Shown piece by piece: positions 46,438 to 62,766 of a stretch of 64,000 bases of DNA. The stretch's first letter is position 1. Every line of letters begins with the position of its first letter. The notes under the pieces were generated by a model that was not told where the DNA came from, did no database searches, and saw only the letters and a program-made list of their open reading frames with translations. Location of the stretch: positions 12,626,519-12,690,518 of the forward strand of contig OY744608.1 in the NCBI GenBank assembly GCA_963556255.1, read 5' to 3'. The position numbers and the translations under genes were made by a program. The stretch is from Allolobophora icterica (taxonomy: Eukaryota > Annelida > Clitellata > Crassiclitellata > Lumbricidae).

Positions 46438-47712
46438 TATGTATAACCTGCTGATGCCGATATGAGATGTAGGAAACATGCTAATGATTCCTCTTGGGAA
46501 ATTGACGAACAGTTCGTTCTTGTATATTATCGACATTCTACGACTGAAGATAGGCCTACACTAAACTCTAACCAAAGGTGGCTGAGCGGCTGTGTCGTCT
46601 GCTTAAAAATGCCGCCTCTCAGTGGATCTAAGAACTAGCCTTCGCTCTAGAAACTTCCGTTCTCAGTCTTGGAAGTGGAGCGGGACCAGTCATCGAATAC
46701 GGAACCAGCTTCTTCAGAAATTCCCTATCAGTCCGTTTGGAAATGCGGAACAGCTGCAACAACTGGACCAGTGTGACGCATTCCTTTCCTATTACGATCA
46801 AGCAGAGCAACTGATAGACTACAGAGGAATTTAAGGTATAGCATGAAGTATTCAGTCACATATCTATAGTATAGCACGCTTCTATCCAAGAACAGTTACA
46901 GCAGGCTTTCAGACTAGGGATCATTGAACTGTAGGCCTAATATCGTAAGGCAATACACGTAGACGTACAAACTTCTCTAGTTTACTTTGAGTCAGATTGA
47001 ATGCCTGTGTAAACTGTAGGCCTAACTGTCTCGGTGCTTGGGCTAGTTGAAGGAATCACTAAGCTTGCTATTTGTAATTACGAACGGGTCGACAAGTAAG
47101 CGATTAAAAAAAACAGGCGCTCTATCACATCTTGCGCATTAGACACCAGCGCGATAGTTGTTTCTAATTACAATTATATTGTTCCGGAGAGGATTGTTGA
47201 AACCGTGACAGTTCGAGGGAACGTAATTGTTTTCTGACTGAGGCAGTCGTGTATGTAAGCCTACGCCGCCTCTGCAAGTCACATCTGGCACATTTTTCAT
47301 CAGCATCTATTAGCCAAGTACCGGTACTCCGCTTTATAGGTCTGAAGGTAAACACTTCCTGGATCGACGTGCTTTGTATTGCTGTCACGACTTGCATTTT
47401 CAAGTCACAGATTTCAAATATTATTCACTCTGATTCTATTGCATCTGCCCTGGATAATTACTTAGGCTATACATAGATTATCCTACACAACTGATGTGTT
47501 TTGATGCACATGTGCGAGCTAATGATGTCGAAACTGTGTGGGCTACTCTGCAAAAATACACCGGGTTGCTAATGGCTTAAATAGTCGAATATTATGAACT
47601 ATAAACTGCATTGCTAAAAAATCACATCCCCAACAACAACACTGGTTCAAACACAGTGGCAGTAGCTTTAGGTCTTTTCCGGTTAAGCCTGTACTTTCCG
47701 GAATTCGGACTA

Positions 47713-48160
47713 GGGGCCATCCATATATTACGTAGGCCTACGCAATAAGGGAATGGGGGTGATCGGATTTAGGCGATTTGCGTACGGGTGCGTATGGCGG
47801 GGGATCTGGACAAAATGTGTACGTACGCAAAAACCAAATCACTGACTATATTCTTGCTTTATCAGTTTTATGTAGTATTAAAATTGTTTGAAATGTAAGT
47901 GTTGTGTTGTTAGTATTTTATTTCTTCATAACAGTTAACAAATTTTAGCGAGCAAATATGATGTTTAACAAAAATATTTAGTAGCCTACGGTAAAATAAA
48001 TGTCTTATAGATGACTTTAGCTAATTAACTTTTGTTAAGGGGGTGGGTATAGAGAAGCTTAGTTGTACGTACGCATGGGGGTCCACAAAATGTACGAGGT
48101 GAAACAGGGGGAGGGGTATGAAAATATGATTTTTTGCGTACGTAATATATGGATGGCCCC
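47713..48160. mobile_element. MITE with GGGGCCATCC ends, copy 2
   Basis: 448 bp, same ends as copy 1 (GGGGCCATCCATATATTACG and its inverse). It is inserted between TA (47711-47712) and TA (48161-48162). The interior carries GTACGTACGC-type palindromes at matching relative places. Frames crossing it are not genes. Confidence 0.87.
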
Positions 48161-49519
48161 TAGCTCTGCCGCTATAGGTTGTCTTCGAGAACTCTTCATC
48201 CGGATGTTGATTATAGCGTTCAGCGGTTTACTCACCAGACACGTGGATGCCATTGTTCGGTGAACATGACAGCTACCAGTTCGGTTAGTCTGCAGCAAAG
48301 GTCGGCGGATTTTCGTAAATCTCCTACCGTTTTCTTTGTGTATTTGACAAAGAAAATGTTTCAAGTTTCCCGTAACATGACTTGTATTTCGATTCGGCGA
48401 CTTCAGTGTTCTTATAACAACCATCAATTAATTATACAGAAAAACATTAGGCCTACCACGGCGCATTTAAAGTGTATTTATTAAAATACACACAGTTTGA
48501 ATCAAGACTATGCAGTATGCACTATACAGGCTGCATGAAATTTCTCCTTGAGTATTAGGGCCTACATGTACGATTCGTCTTCGTGGAATTATTCTTGCCG
48601 GGGAGCTAATACAACGCGGGCGATAAAAGGGGTTTAACGGAGGCTGTGTGTTTGAGTCGCCTGTTCTGTTCAGTTTTTCTGGCTATAGTCTATAGTCAGT
48701 AGAAGAACGATTAAAAGCGAATAAAAATGAGACTTCACCGATGATCAGACGTCGCCGTGTGCACGGTTTATATGCGTCAAGAAGATGTACTGTTCTGAAG
48801 CGAATGCGGATACACAGAGTCAGACTGCCCGCTGCAACATTCGTAGTATTCAGAAAAGGATATAAAGAGTATATAGGTCTATATGTATTGACGTGGGCTT
48901 ATATATAATATTAGGACTATATGATTATAATATGATATGATATAATATATATATATATATATATGATACATACATGCATGTAGGCCTACACGTACATGTT
49001 TAACGATGTATACATACTTAAACAGCCTACAGTATGTCTGGGATATTCATATGTTCACATAATATTCATGTATATATTACATAACAATATATATATATTA
49101 CATAAGAATATATATATATATTCTTATGTTCCAGCTAATTTCTGTATGCAAGGTGGGCGTGCATGGAGACTGACTGCTGGTATTGCGTGTTTGTCCGACG
49201 GTGATAACTGCCGTTGGTCTGAAACTGTGGTGTTGTTGAGCGTGGGAGGAGAAAGAAATTCGATGATATGACGATAGGTGGCAGGTGCTGTGCCAGTTAT
49301 TACGAAAGAGTATGATAGTCGTATAGCCTTCTCTTTTACAATAATATAATTCCAATGCAAAGCAGCCATTTTGCTGTCGCTCATCAACGCAAGTAGTCCA
49401 CGTTCAAGTCGTATACCTAAAATTCCTGGAATTAAAGGTTGTTATTGTTGTCATTACTATTATTGTTTTATTGCATTAATTACGCGCGCTATGTTGGTAG
49501 GCCCCTATAATCTGAGGCA

Positions 49520-49640
49520 AGAAGAAACCGTGAGTGAAGGACCTGTTCAGGGTCCCTACACAGTAACCGTCTCAGCAGAGATTCGAATTTCGAACCCGTA
49601 CTCTCAGCGAGCGCTCTAACCAATCGGCTACCAGTTTCAT
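49520..49640 (-). mobile_element. tRNA-derived SINE, minus copy
   Basis: The reverse complement reads GGTAGCCGATTGGTTAGAGC (A box), then GTACGGGTTCGAAATTCGAA (B box region), then GAGACGGTTACTGTGTAGGG. It ends within the body; the tail is missing. Confidence 0.65.
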
Positions 49641-49701
49641 TTTTACCCATAAAAAGAAGTCACATTGTTAGACACTATGGACTCTAACCTGGCGCCGAGG
49701 A

Positions 49702-49709
49702 TGACGTCA
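49702..49709. promoter_or_regulatory. TGACGTCA palindrome (CRE type)
   Basis: Embedded in GGATGACGTCATCTGG, a 12-bp perfect palindrome (GATGACGTCATC), about 2 kb upstream of the Ly6-like gene. Function inferred from the motif only. Confidence 0.25.
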
Positions 49710-50039
49710 TCTGGCTCTTGCGCACCCTATTTGATATAATATAACGCTGTTTTCCAGAGCGTAGCTTTTATATTTAGAATGGAAATTTCGCAAATTTATA
49801 TCGCATTCTTTCCACCTGTGTATACAGAGTATGGACAAATTTCCATGTGGTGATAATGATTAACAGATCACCTGCATAATTTTAGAATTCTAATCTCTCG
49901 AGATACGTGTTACAAGTAGCTTGATGCGACGTCAATGGTAGGCTATCTTGGCTCTGGAACGTTTCATAACCAAATGCAGCCTTCCACGACCAATTGTGGC
50001 TTATATATCGGTCAAACGCCTGTTAATTATAAGGTAGCA

Positions 50040-50244
50040 CATAGGCGTAATTTTTGGGAGGTACGAGGGGTACTCGTACTCCCACTTTTGGACTGGTGGG
50101 TACCGTACCCTCACAGTTTTCATACAATGGTCATTGTCATTTTAATCGTCGTGATTTTAGCCCTCAAGATTCAAGCGATTCTCCAGAGCATCATCGTCGT
50201 CGTGATCACCATCATTATGGATATCTTTATTGTTACTATTATTG

Positions 50245-50309
<65 letters not shown>

Positions 50310-50338
50310 TTCATCATCATCTTCATCATCATCATCAA

Positions 50339-50370
<32 letters not shown>

Positions 50371-50478
50371 GACATAGGGCTTAAACGGCGTAAATCATAA
50401 TTATTTAACAATCGCGAAGGGGAACGATGTGAAATCTGGGACCCATCCCCCACTTTCTAAACCAAAGTTTCGCCTCTG
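50040..50478 (+). mobile_element. hAT-type MITE, family CATAGGCGTAATTT, copy C, with microsatellite
   Basis: Starts CATAGGCGTAATTTTTGGGA and ends CCAAAGTTTCGCCTCTG, matching copies A and B at both ends. The interior has been expanded by a CAT trinucleotide array. Flanks AGGTAGCA and AGGGAGCT agree at 6 of 8 positions. Confidence 0.7.
50237..50372. repeat. (CAT)n microsatellite
   Basis: About 45 units with a few CTT and CAA interruptions, inside hAT MITE copy C. Confidence 0.95.
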
Positions 50479-50566
50479 AGGGAGCTGATACCATCGTCTC
50501 CTCTAGACCGATTCAACGCTGATGAACTGCAGACTTCTGCGATTCCACCGCCGACGAGGTTACACC

Positions 50567-51105
50567 AGATGATACCCCACCTCCTGATGCCCCACCTCCT
50601 GATGCCCCACCTCCTGATGCCACACCTCCTGATGCCACACCTCCTGATGCCCCACCTCCTGATGCCACACCTCCTGATGCCTCTCCCCTGATGCTCACAT
50701 CCTGATTCCCCACCTCCTGATGTCCCACCTCCTGATGCCCCACCTCCTGATGCCACACCTTCTGATGCCCCACCTCCTGATGCCCCACCTCCTGATGCCC
50801 CACCTCCTGATGCCACACCTCCTGATGCCCCACCTCCTGATGCCACACCTCCTGATGCCTCTCCCCTGATGCTCACATCCTGATTCCCCACCTCCTGATG
50901 TCCCACCTCCTGATGCCCCACCTCCTGATGCCACACCTTCTGATGCCCCACCTCCTGATGCCCCACCTCCTGATGCCCCACCTCCTGATGCCACACCTCC
51001 TGATGCCCCACTTCCTGATGTCACACCTCCTGATGCCCCACTTCCTGATGTCACACCTCCTGATGCCACACCTCCTGATGCCCCACCTCCTGATGCCCAC
51101 CTCCA
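50567..51105. repeat. 15-bp minisatellite (CCCCACCTCCTGATG)n with higher-order duplication
   Basis: About 35 units of CCCCACCTCCTGATG and CCACACCTCCTGATG. A distinctive irregular block (CCTCTCCCCTGATGCTCACATCC...) occurs twice, near 50679 and 50855, so a segment of about 176 bp was duplicated as a whole. The 15-bp period keeps all frames open (for example MPHLL repeats), which is not evidence of a gene. Confidence 0.95.
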
Positions 51106-51746
51106 CGGATGTGACTTACATCCTTTCTATATATATAATGTCTTGCAGGAATCCGATAGAGCCTACATGGTCCGACTAGATAGCCTATATGTCGATACTA
51201 TATCGACATAGACGTGTGCATATCTATATATATGTTGTATGTCTGGGCCTTACTTAGGCAGTCTTAAAGCACCATTTCAATTGTATGAATCACATGTAGG
51301 CCTATGTCTACGTGAGTCTGTGCACATAAGTATATAATCGCTTTCTGTAGGCCTAACTTTTACATATATATATATATATATATATAAATTATATATATAT
51401 AATATATATATGTGCATGTGCGGTTGAAAGTGATGACGGAGGCTGGCGCAGCGTGCAGCAGCAGCTGCTGTTAGGCCTTTGGTTCCTTGGGGCGGCGATC
51501 ATCGCCTCGTATAAGAAAGAGTCGTCGGTGCCAGAGACTGACTTTCAAGCGACCGAGCGATCCGCATTACACGCATGATCCGTGTCCAGACCGAAGACAG
51601 ACCGCCAGAGCATCTTACCTTCAGTCCGTCCGTCCACCCATCAAATCGTCGGCCAGTGCCATCGTCACTGCCGCCTCCAGTCTGAACTGACCGCGCTACT
51701 GTCGCTGCTGGCATCGATAAAGACGCAGGCGTCTTCTACAGATTCT

Positions 51747-56094
<4,348 letters not shown>

Positions 56095-56913
56095 ACCCTA
56101 TGCTCCTGAGCGATCCGGCACACATATCCAGTTTTGTCTTCCCGAGAAATTTCTTTATTTTGAGAAGGTTAGAAAAATTTATTATGTGACCCCAACACAT
56201 GTTAAAATACATAATTTTTTATCTTCAGTACAGCATAATGATTCAAGTATTATTTAATCACTGTCTTCCGCATACCCAGCGCCTGCCTTAGGGGCGTGCG
56301 AACCGTGCTGTCGCACTGGGCCCACAACTCAGGGGGCCCGAAAATTTCACAGAAAATTAACATAAACAAGACACCCTAATAATAATAGCAATGACAAACA
56401 ATTTGACTTGTGTCGTGGTAATGGTTTCCTTATGTCTCTCATCCTTTCTGCTAGATTGCATGTTTACTACTTTACGTTACGGAGTTATAAACATGGACAC
56501 ACTATGCTAAAGCATATGATGAATTATTACTGTCACTTCGCTGTTATTCACACAGTCCATACAGATTTATGACACAGGTGCTCACAGTCACAACAACGAT
56601 ACATAAATGATATGTTTGCATTGAAATGTATTGGTGTGCACTGTGTGAGTGCTAAAGAATCAGAGGCTGCATTACACGGACGTCGGAAATTATGGTAGAT
56701 GGTGAGGCCGGTTTTTGGCTTTTCGGGCATAATTTCCCCCTAATTTTCAGACAGGTTTTTAGGCCTTTCGGGTTCAAAAGGTTAAACCAGATCGGTAATG
56801 TTTTCTACTTCGATAACGGGGCCAATTTTGCAGAGCTCTACTTAATAATCCCACCACTGAAGGTTCAAGTCTGCTTATCGCACTCAAACTGCATGCTCAC
56901 GTAAACTTTTCTG

Positions 56914-57090
56914 ATTATTATTATTATCGTTAAGCTTTTATTATGCACCACTATCTAGTGTCCAAGCATCAATTGTGAATGAAGGACTTGCTCAATGTCC
57001 ATACACAGTAACCGCTTAAGAGGCGGCTCGAACCCGTAATCTCCGCGTTACAAGGCGAGCGCTCTAACCAATCGGCTACCGTGTCAGTGC
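56914..57090 (-). mobile_element. tRNA-derived SINE, minus copy
   Basis: The reverse complement reads GGTAGCCGATTGGTTAGAGC, then GATTACGGGTTCGAGCCGCC, then GGTTACTGTGTATGGACATT, and ends in an (AAT)n tail. Head, body and tail are all present. Confidence 0.78.
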
Positions 57091-57179
57091 CCACTTGTAC
57101 ATCTGAATCCTGCGTCTCAAGTTCAGATTTATAGATCGTACACATATATCTGGCGAGTTTATTAAATTTCGCCGATAAC

Positions 57180-57500
57180 ATAACAACATAACATAACATA
57201 ACATAACATTATTAACATATAACATAACAATTAACCTCGAACGCTTAATAGCCCAATTTTCCTAACTTCTTCTTAAAAGCTGTGATAGTGTCAAGTGAGA
57301 CAGTACTATCATCCACAGCATTCCATAAGTCTACAACTCTAGCACCGAATAATTTCTGCCCTAATGTTCCTTTCGCCTTCTTAAATGATTTATATCTGTT
57401 CCCGAGTTGCCTTGTTTGGTGCAAATTCAAAGAACCTCTCCAACTGTAGTGCCTCCTTTCCAATGATAATCTTATAAGCTTCGACAAGATCTGCTCTGCT
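57180..57500 (-). mobile_element. LINE 3' end with (TTATG)n tail, minus strand
   Basis: The minus-strand frame ending at 57245 reads LFGARVVDLWNAVDDSTVSL then DTITAFKKKLGKLGY, the RVVxxWNxLP...VxSFKxxLD layout of the C-terminus of many LINE ORF2 proteins. The element's tail appears on the plus strand as (ATAAC)n at 57175-57235. Confidence 0.7.
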
Positions 57501-58433
57501 CTTCCTTCTCTCCACTGTTGTTAGTTCACATCACATTCCATTAGTTTAACAGCGATGCATAGTGCTATATTTGTCATCCATGTTTGCACAGTGTGTTGCA
57601 CTGACATTATTTAAACAACATTTCTAGAGTAAGCAAATACTAATAATTTTGCCTTGTATATTAATTGTAAGTTATGAGAAGAACCATTTCAAGCAACGGA
57701 TGTATTTTCCCGTCGATATACAGCATTCAATAAAGGCTTCAGTTAAATCAAGTCATGTCAATATATACAACAGTATACCACAGTATAAATAATTACACAG
57801 TATACGTCGACTCACGGCCTCTGCAGCAGTCAGAATGTGTGACCAAACGCCATTTTGAAAGAGAACGTTTACATGCCGATACACCGGAAACAATCACATC
57901 AAATATTTTTTAAACGTTACAACAACACTGAGGACTACACGCCGATACACCGAAATCCATCAAATAAAATAATTATTTTTAAACGTTACAGCAACATCGA
58001 GGACTTCATTAGAATTAACAATATTATTTTTAACGTTAATTTCAGCTTAAATCTATAATTCAAAAGTTCTGTTTCAAGATGGCGTCACCCCAAAAACTAG
58101 TCAACAGTTAGCAATGCGAGTCGACGTACTGTGTAGTTATTTATACTGTGAGTATACTTCGATTTAGTCAAAAGGGCTTAAACTCTGAGAGGTTAAGTCG
58201 CGGATTAAGGCTCACTTTCTCGCACTGGCGTTCTTGCTGACTGACGATGTCATGCACTGTGTTAGTGGATCATTAGACACTTTAAGGACTTATTAGTACG
58301 TGGATGTCAGCCATATCGACCGTCATGCTACCAAATATAGAGGCGCTATGTAAATGAGCAATTACACTTACAACTTATGTCTGAACACAGCCATGTTGGC
58401 AGATGGCGGTTTCAGGAGTCAGTCATTCGTTCT

Positions 58434-58960
58434 CCACTCATCTACTCATCTCATCTACTCATCTCATCTACTCATCATCTGCTCATCATCTGCTCATCAC
58501 CTACTCATCACCTACTCAACTCATCTACTCATCTCATCTAATCATCATCTACTCATCATCTGCTCATCATCTACTCATCACCTACGCATTTCATCTACTC
58601 ATCTCATCTAATCATCTATTCATCATCTACTCATCATCTATACTTATCTCATCTAATCATCTAATCTAATCATCTATTCATCATCTACTCATCATCTACT
58701 TATCTAATCTAATCATCTAATCTAATCATCTATTCATCATTTACTCATCATCTACTTATCTCATCTGATCATCTCATCCAATCATCATTTATTCATTTAT
58801 TCATCATCTACTCATCTCATTTAATTATCTCATCTAATCATCTATTCATCATCTAATCACCTTCAACTCATCGTCTACTCATCATCTACTCATCATCTAC
58901 TTATCATCTATTCATCTTTACTCATCATCTACTTATCATCTATTCATCTTTACTCATCGA
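58434..58960. repeat. (CATCTACT)-type degenerate satellite, ~530 bp
   Basis: Mixed CTCATCTACT, CATCATCTACT and CTAATCATCTA units with no fixed period. Confidence 0.9.
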
Positions 58961-59514
58961 CTCATCTACCAGTACCATTTAGAAACTTCTATAGTGCCGT
59001 TAAAAGATAACGGCTGATGTCTGGTGTATTCAGATAGCAGTCATCGTAACACACGCGGCATCAACAATCGATGGGGTTGCTTATAAGCAAAATCCGAGAC
59101 CACAACCCACTGCAGGACACACCCACGTAGTCAAAGCACGTAAGTCCTGTGAGTCCAGAATACGGACTACGGGGGTAACGTATTCGAAACAGGTGACCTC
59201 CTAGAGTAACCCCGCCCCTTGAACGAGATGAACAGCACAAAGTCACTGGAATGATCTGCTCTACTTGATTTGACCGGTCGATTAAATTGGAGAAAGGAGA
59301 AACAAGAAAATAGATTGAGAGTGGCAGGCAGACTGCGATCGAAACGAAGAATAAAAAGGCGCGAAACCGAACTTCAAGAATTGAAAGAACGAGCGTGACA
59401 GTGAAAAGAAAGAACAAAACAAAGAGCAACGAATTCATGTCAAAATCCAGCACCACATACGACCAATCATAGAAGTATATACGGGTATGGCGAGGTGCAT
59501 AAGAGAAAGGCAGG

Positions 59515-59835
59515 ATGTGCATTCGTTGCAGCGACAGCCGCTGCGTTCAGCCATCCGCGCGCAGGGACTCTGTTCTCGGGAGGGTTAGGACGCGCCAGGC
59601 AGACTCTTCGTTTTCTGTGGCCGGGCCTAGCGCCTGGAACTCATTGGCGCTGGTAATCCGGTCCATGGACTCCCACCCTATCTTTTGCAATCACCTTAAG
59701 ACGTACTTGTTTCGGGTGGCCTTTCCTTAATATTCTATTGTGTAAGGCGCTGCTGAGCACAGGTTGAGTGGCGCCATAGCAAGAACTGTGTGATAATGAT
59801 AATGATGATGATGATGAAGATTACGATGACGACGA
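59515..59835 (+). mobile_element. LINE 3' end with (ATG)n-type tail
   Basis: The frame to 59730 ends FSVAGPSAWNSLALVIRSMD then SHPIFCNHLKTYLFRVAFP and a stop, the same C-terminal signature as the LINEs in VDAC introns but a different copy. It is followed by TGGCGCCATAGCAAGAACTG and an ATGATG-rich tail. Confidence 0.75.
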
Positions 59836-60944
59836 CGATGATGATGATGAAGGGCATAGAGGAGAGAAGAGGGTTTGCTAATCGTGAAAAGTAAACTATT
59901 AAGAGCTGCTTAAGAGGTGATTAAGGAAAAACAAGACAGAACAGAGAAGTTTTGTATTCGTAATAGTAATCTCTAGATTTGTATAGAGTCCAAAGAAAGC
60001 TAAGTCGCAGGAACCATCGGCAACCAAAGAAGGTTATAAGTCGCAAGAACTATAGCGGGAACAGAAGAAAGCTAATTCGCAGGAACCACAGGGAAACATC
60101 TGGCAGGGAGCGAAGTAGGCCTACGTTTATATGTCAAAACTTAGTACCATAGTATACTCAAACATGAAGCCCAGCTCAACAACCTTGACGCATGGCAGTC
60201 CTAGAGTGTTATTAGCAGCAGACGACATAACGAGTATTATTCTTCCATTACGTTTTCCACAGACAAATGACAAAATAGTTTCCTGTCTCCAATCCCTTAA
60301 AAGCCCAAGACGTCTGTAGCTTGAAGGCCAGGGCTACCTAATACCATCATCCAAAGAGGCCGTCACCGCAGATATCGCATCCCTTTCAACGATACACATG
60401 AATTGATGAATACACGTGGTGTATAGTCTACATCTCTTGACTATGAAGTCTTGATATGGACAGGAACCGAGCCAGGTGGGTATGCTGTGCATGTGTCGGA
60501 GCGTGCGTCTATACGTCAGTCTGTTTTCCGGAATGCGAGGAATCCATTGGCAATCCATTCCAGAAGAAGGCGGAATCCTCCGACGTTGTATATATAGGCT
60601 ACATGTGAATCACCGTCATTAACATTTTTTAATTCTCGCGCCACCTGAGGCTTCCTAGATTATTCATAAGAGGTCGACACTGTTATTTCCGGAACAATGC
60701 AACACCTCTATGAGCAGCTATTCTTCGCGATCAGATCACACTCCTCTCTCCCTCCTCCGCCCTCCCTGCGATATTATTCCTCTCCGTCAACTGAAGCGCG
60801 CCACCACCGCCTCCGCGGTCGTTTTATACGGACGTCACATGTGGTTCTGAATTTTCACACTCGCTGCTTTTAGTTATCGTAAAATTATTTATTAGCGGCA
60901 AATGTTAAGAAAAAGAGACCAACAAATGCAGACGAAGCTTTGAC

Positions 60945-61137
60945 TGTGGGACATAGTTGCCGATTGGTAAGAGCGCTTTCCTTGTGACGCGAAGGGTACA
61001 GGTTCGAGCCTCCTCTGAGACGGTTACTGTGTAGGGACTTTGAGCAATTAAGTCCTTCACTCACAATTGCTCAGCGCCATCGATTGATGCTTGGACTTTA
61101 TATAGTAGGGCTTATTAAATGCATAATTATTATTATT
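60945..61137 (+). mobile_element. tRNA-derived SINE, best plus copy
   Basis: A-box-like GTTGCCGATTGGTAAGAGCG, B-box-like AGGTTCGAGCCTCC, body GAGCAATTAAGTCCTTCACT then CACAATTGCTCAGCGCCATC, and an (ATT)n tail. Confidence 0.85.
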
Positions 61138-61187
61138 ATAAATTTTACGATAGTAAAAATAATTATAATGATGATGATGATAATGAA

Positions 61188-61297
<110 letters not shown>

Positions 61298-61334
61298 GAC
61301 GTAACAGATGCCATTTTTCTGTCTGCTGCCATTG

Positions 61335-61389
61335 TTTTATCACCCGAGGAGGATCCAGTGAGGGACCATTTCTATCTCGGGTGATAAAA
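61335..61389. repeat. perfect 14-bp inverted repeat with 27-nt loop
   Basis: TTTTATCACCCGAG (61335-61348) and its exact complement CTCGGGTGATAAAA (61376-61389). It sits 38 bp after a trinucleotide array. Possibly the ends of a tiny foldback element; function unknown. Confidence 0.6.
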
Positions 61390-61610
61390 GAATAATAATG
61401 GTAAATAATAATTACTACAACAACAAAAAGAATCGGTCTTTGACCGATGAAAACACGTGCATATAGCTGGACACGTGAAGTGTTTATGTATGCGTCTGTG
61501 TCCTTCTGTTTGTCTTTCTGTATACGCATGTATGTATGTACGCATGTATACAAATTCATGTGCATATGTATGTCTGGTGTGCGTCCTTTTCTCTTTCTCC
61601 CGCCCGTTAT

Positions 61611-61626
61611 TCTGTCTGTCTGCCTT

Positions 61627-61689
<63 letters not shown>

Positions 61690-61790
61690 CCTTGTTTTTC
61701 ATGTGTTATGACGCGTGTGTATACACGCGCCACTGAAACTGTATTTGCGTGTCTGTCTGTCCGTCCGTCTGTCTGTCTGTCTGTCTTTCT
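61611..61790. repeat. (CTGT)n microsatellite, two blocks
   Basis: CTGT units at 61611-61687 and again, with CCGT variants, at 61752-61790. Confidence 0.95.
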
Positions 61791-62165
61791 GTATGTCCGA
61801 TTGATATGTTTGTAACTGCGCAAGCGCGCAGATAGGTAGTCAGACATCAGGTGGGATGGGTGTGGTCAGTTGAGCAGCTAATCGCAGGAATTCGCCTCTG
61901 CTGCTGACGCTGACTTCCCGTCTTAATGGCATTCCATTGGTCAGTGCGACAGTCGCGCCATCGTCCGGCCATTTTTCCGATTCTGAACCAATCACTCCCA
62001 ATGTATGTGTGAATGTATGCGTGTATTTGTGTATGTACGCGTGCATGCGTGTGTAAATTATGTATGCTTTTATGTGTGTCTGTGTATATATATGTATGTT
62101 GATATGTATGTATGTATGTACGCGTGCATGAATGTATATGTGCACGCATGTTTTATCACTTTTAT

Positions 62166-62238
62166 GTATATAAGTATGTATGTATGTATGTATGTATGTA
62201 TGTATGTATGTATGTATGTATGTATGTATGTATGTATG

Positions 62239-62269
<31 letters not shown>

Positions 62270-62274
62270 GTATG
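62166..62274. repeat. (TATG)n microsatellite
   Basis: About 25 tetranucleotide units ending directly at the left end of the hAT-like element at 62275. Confidence 0.97.
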
Positions 62275-62766
62275 CATAGTTCGAGAATTCGCATTTTACG
62301 AATTTTAACGAATTTTAACGAATTTAAAAACTAGCAACGATTTTTATTATTTCTTTATTTTTCAACTTTTTAAGCTAGTACGTGTAAGTGTCAATGTCAT
62401 AGGCAATCAATCAATCAGCCGTAAAAGATAGCTGAATATCAACACAACAGTAGGCCTACTGATAGTGCAGGTAAACCCGGGGCAAGTTGGTTGGTGTTTA
62501 CATTTTCTTAATTTAAACCTGGCAGCAAGTTATCAGCAGAAATATATTTCTACGATAGCATTACTATTCCTACTACTATTCATACTACACAACAGATTTA
62601 TCTTACATAATTCAGAAAAAGTAATAATCACTGAAGAAAACAATGAACCAGAACAACCAAATTGCCCCGTGCATGGGGCAAGTTGGATACACAAATAGGG
62701 CAAGTTGGCTATACTCATGGGGCAAGTTGTCTTGCGGCAATAATCAATGGCTTGTAAACTTATGTG

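Larger units (their letters stand above)
45393..51420. other. intergenic region between VDAC and the Ly6-like gene
   Basis: No convincing exon found. It holds a MITE (47713), SINE pieces (49520, possibly 46373-46437), an (AT)n tract at 48945-48963, a hAT MITE expanded by a CAT microsatellite (50040) and a 15-bp minisatellite (50567). A TGACGTCA palindrome sits at 49702-49709. Confidence 0.5.
56095..60900. other. intergenic region right of the Ly6-like gene
   Basis: No gene recognised. It contains a SINE (56914), two LINE 3' remnants (57180 minus, 59515 plus) and a long CATCTACT array (58434-58960). A CG-rich patch at 60640-60840 could be a promoter, but no coding frame is attached to it in the window. 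Confidence 0.45.

Noticed and set aside
46622..46834. 70-codon plus-strand frame (MDLRTSLRSR...)
   Set aside because: No family resemblance, no splice partners, and it overlaps an antisense frame of similar length.
48059..48427. 122-codon minus-strand frame
   Set aside because: Half lies in MITE copy 2 (47713-48160); no conserved motif.
50054..50453. Poly-His, poly-Asp and poly-Met frames
   Set aside because: Encoded by the CAT trinucleotide array inside a MITE.
50457..51179. Repeat proteins (GGGASGGGASG, GIRRWGIRRW, MPHLL) up to 184 codons
   Set aside because: All frames of a 15-bp minisatellite stay open; there is no start context or splice partner.
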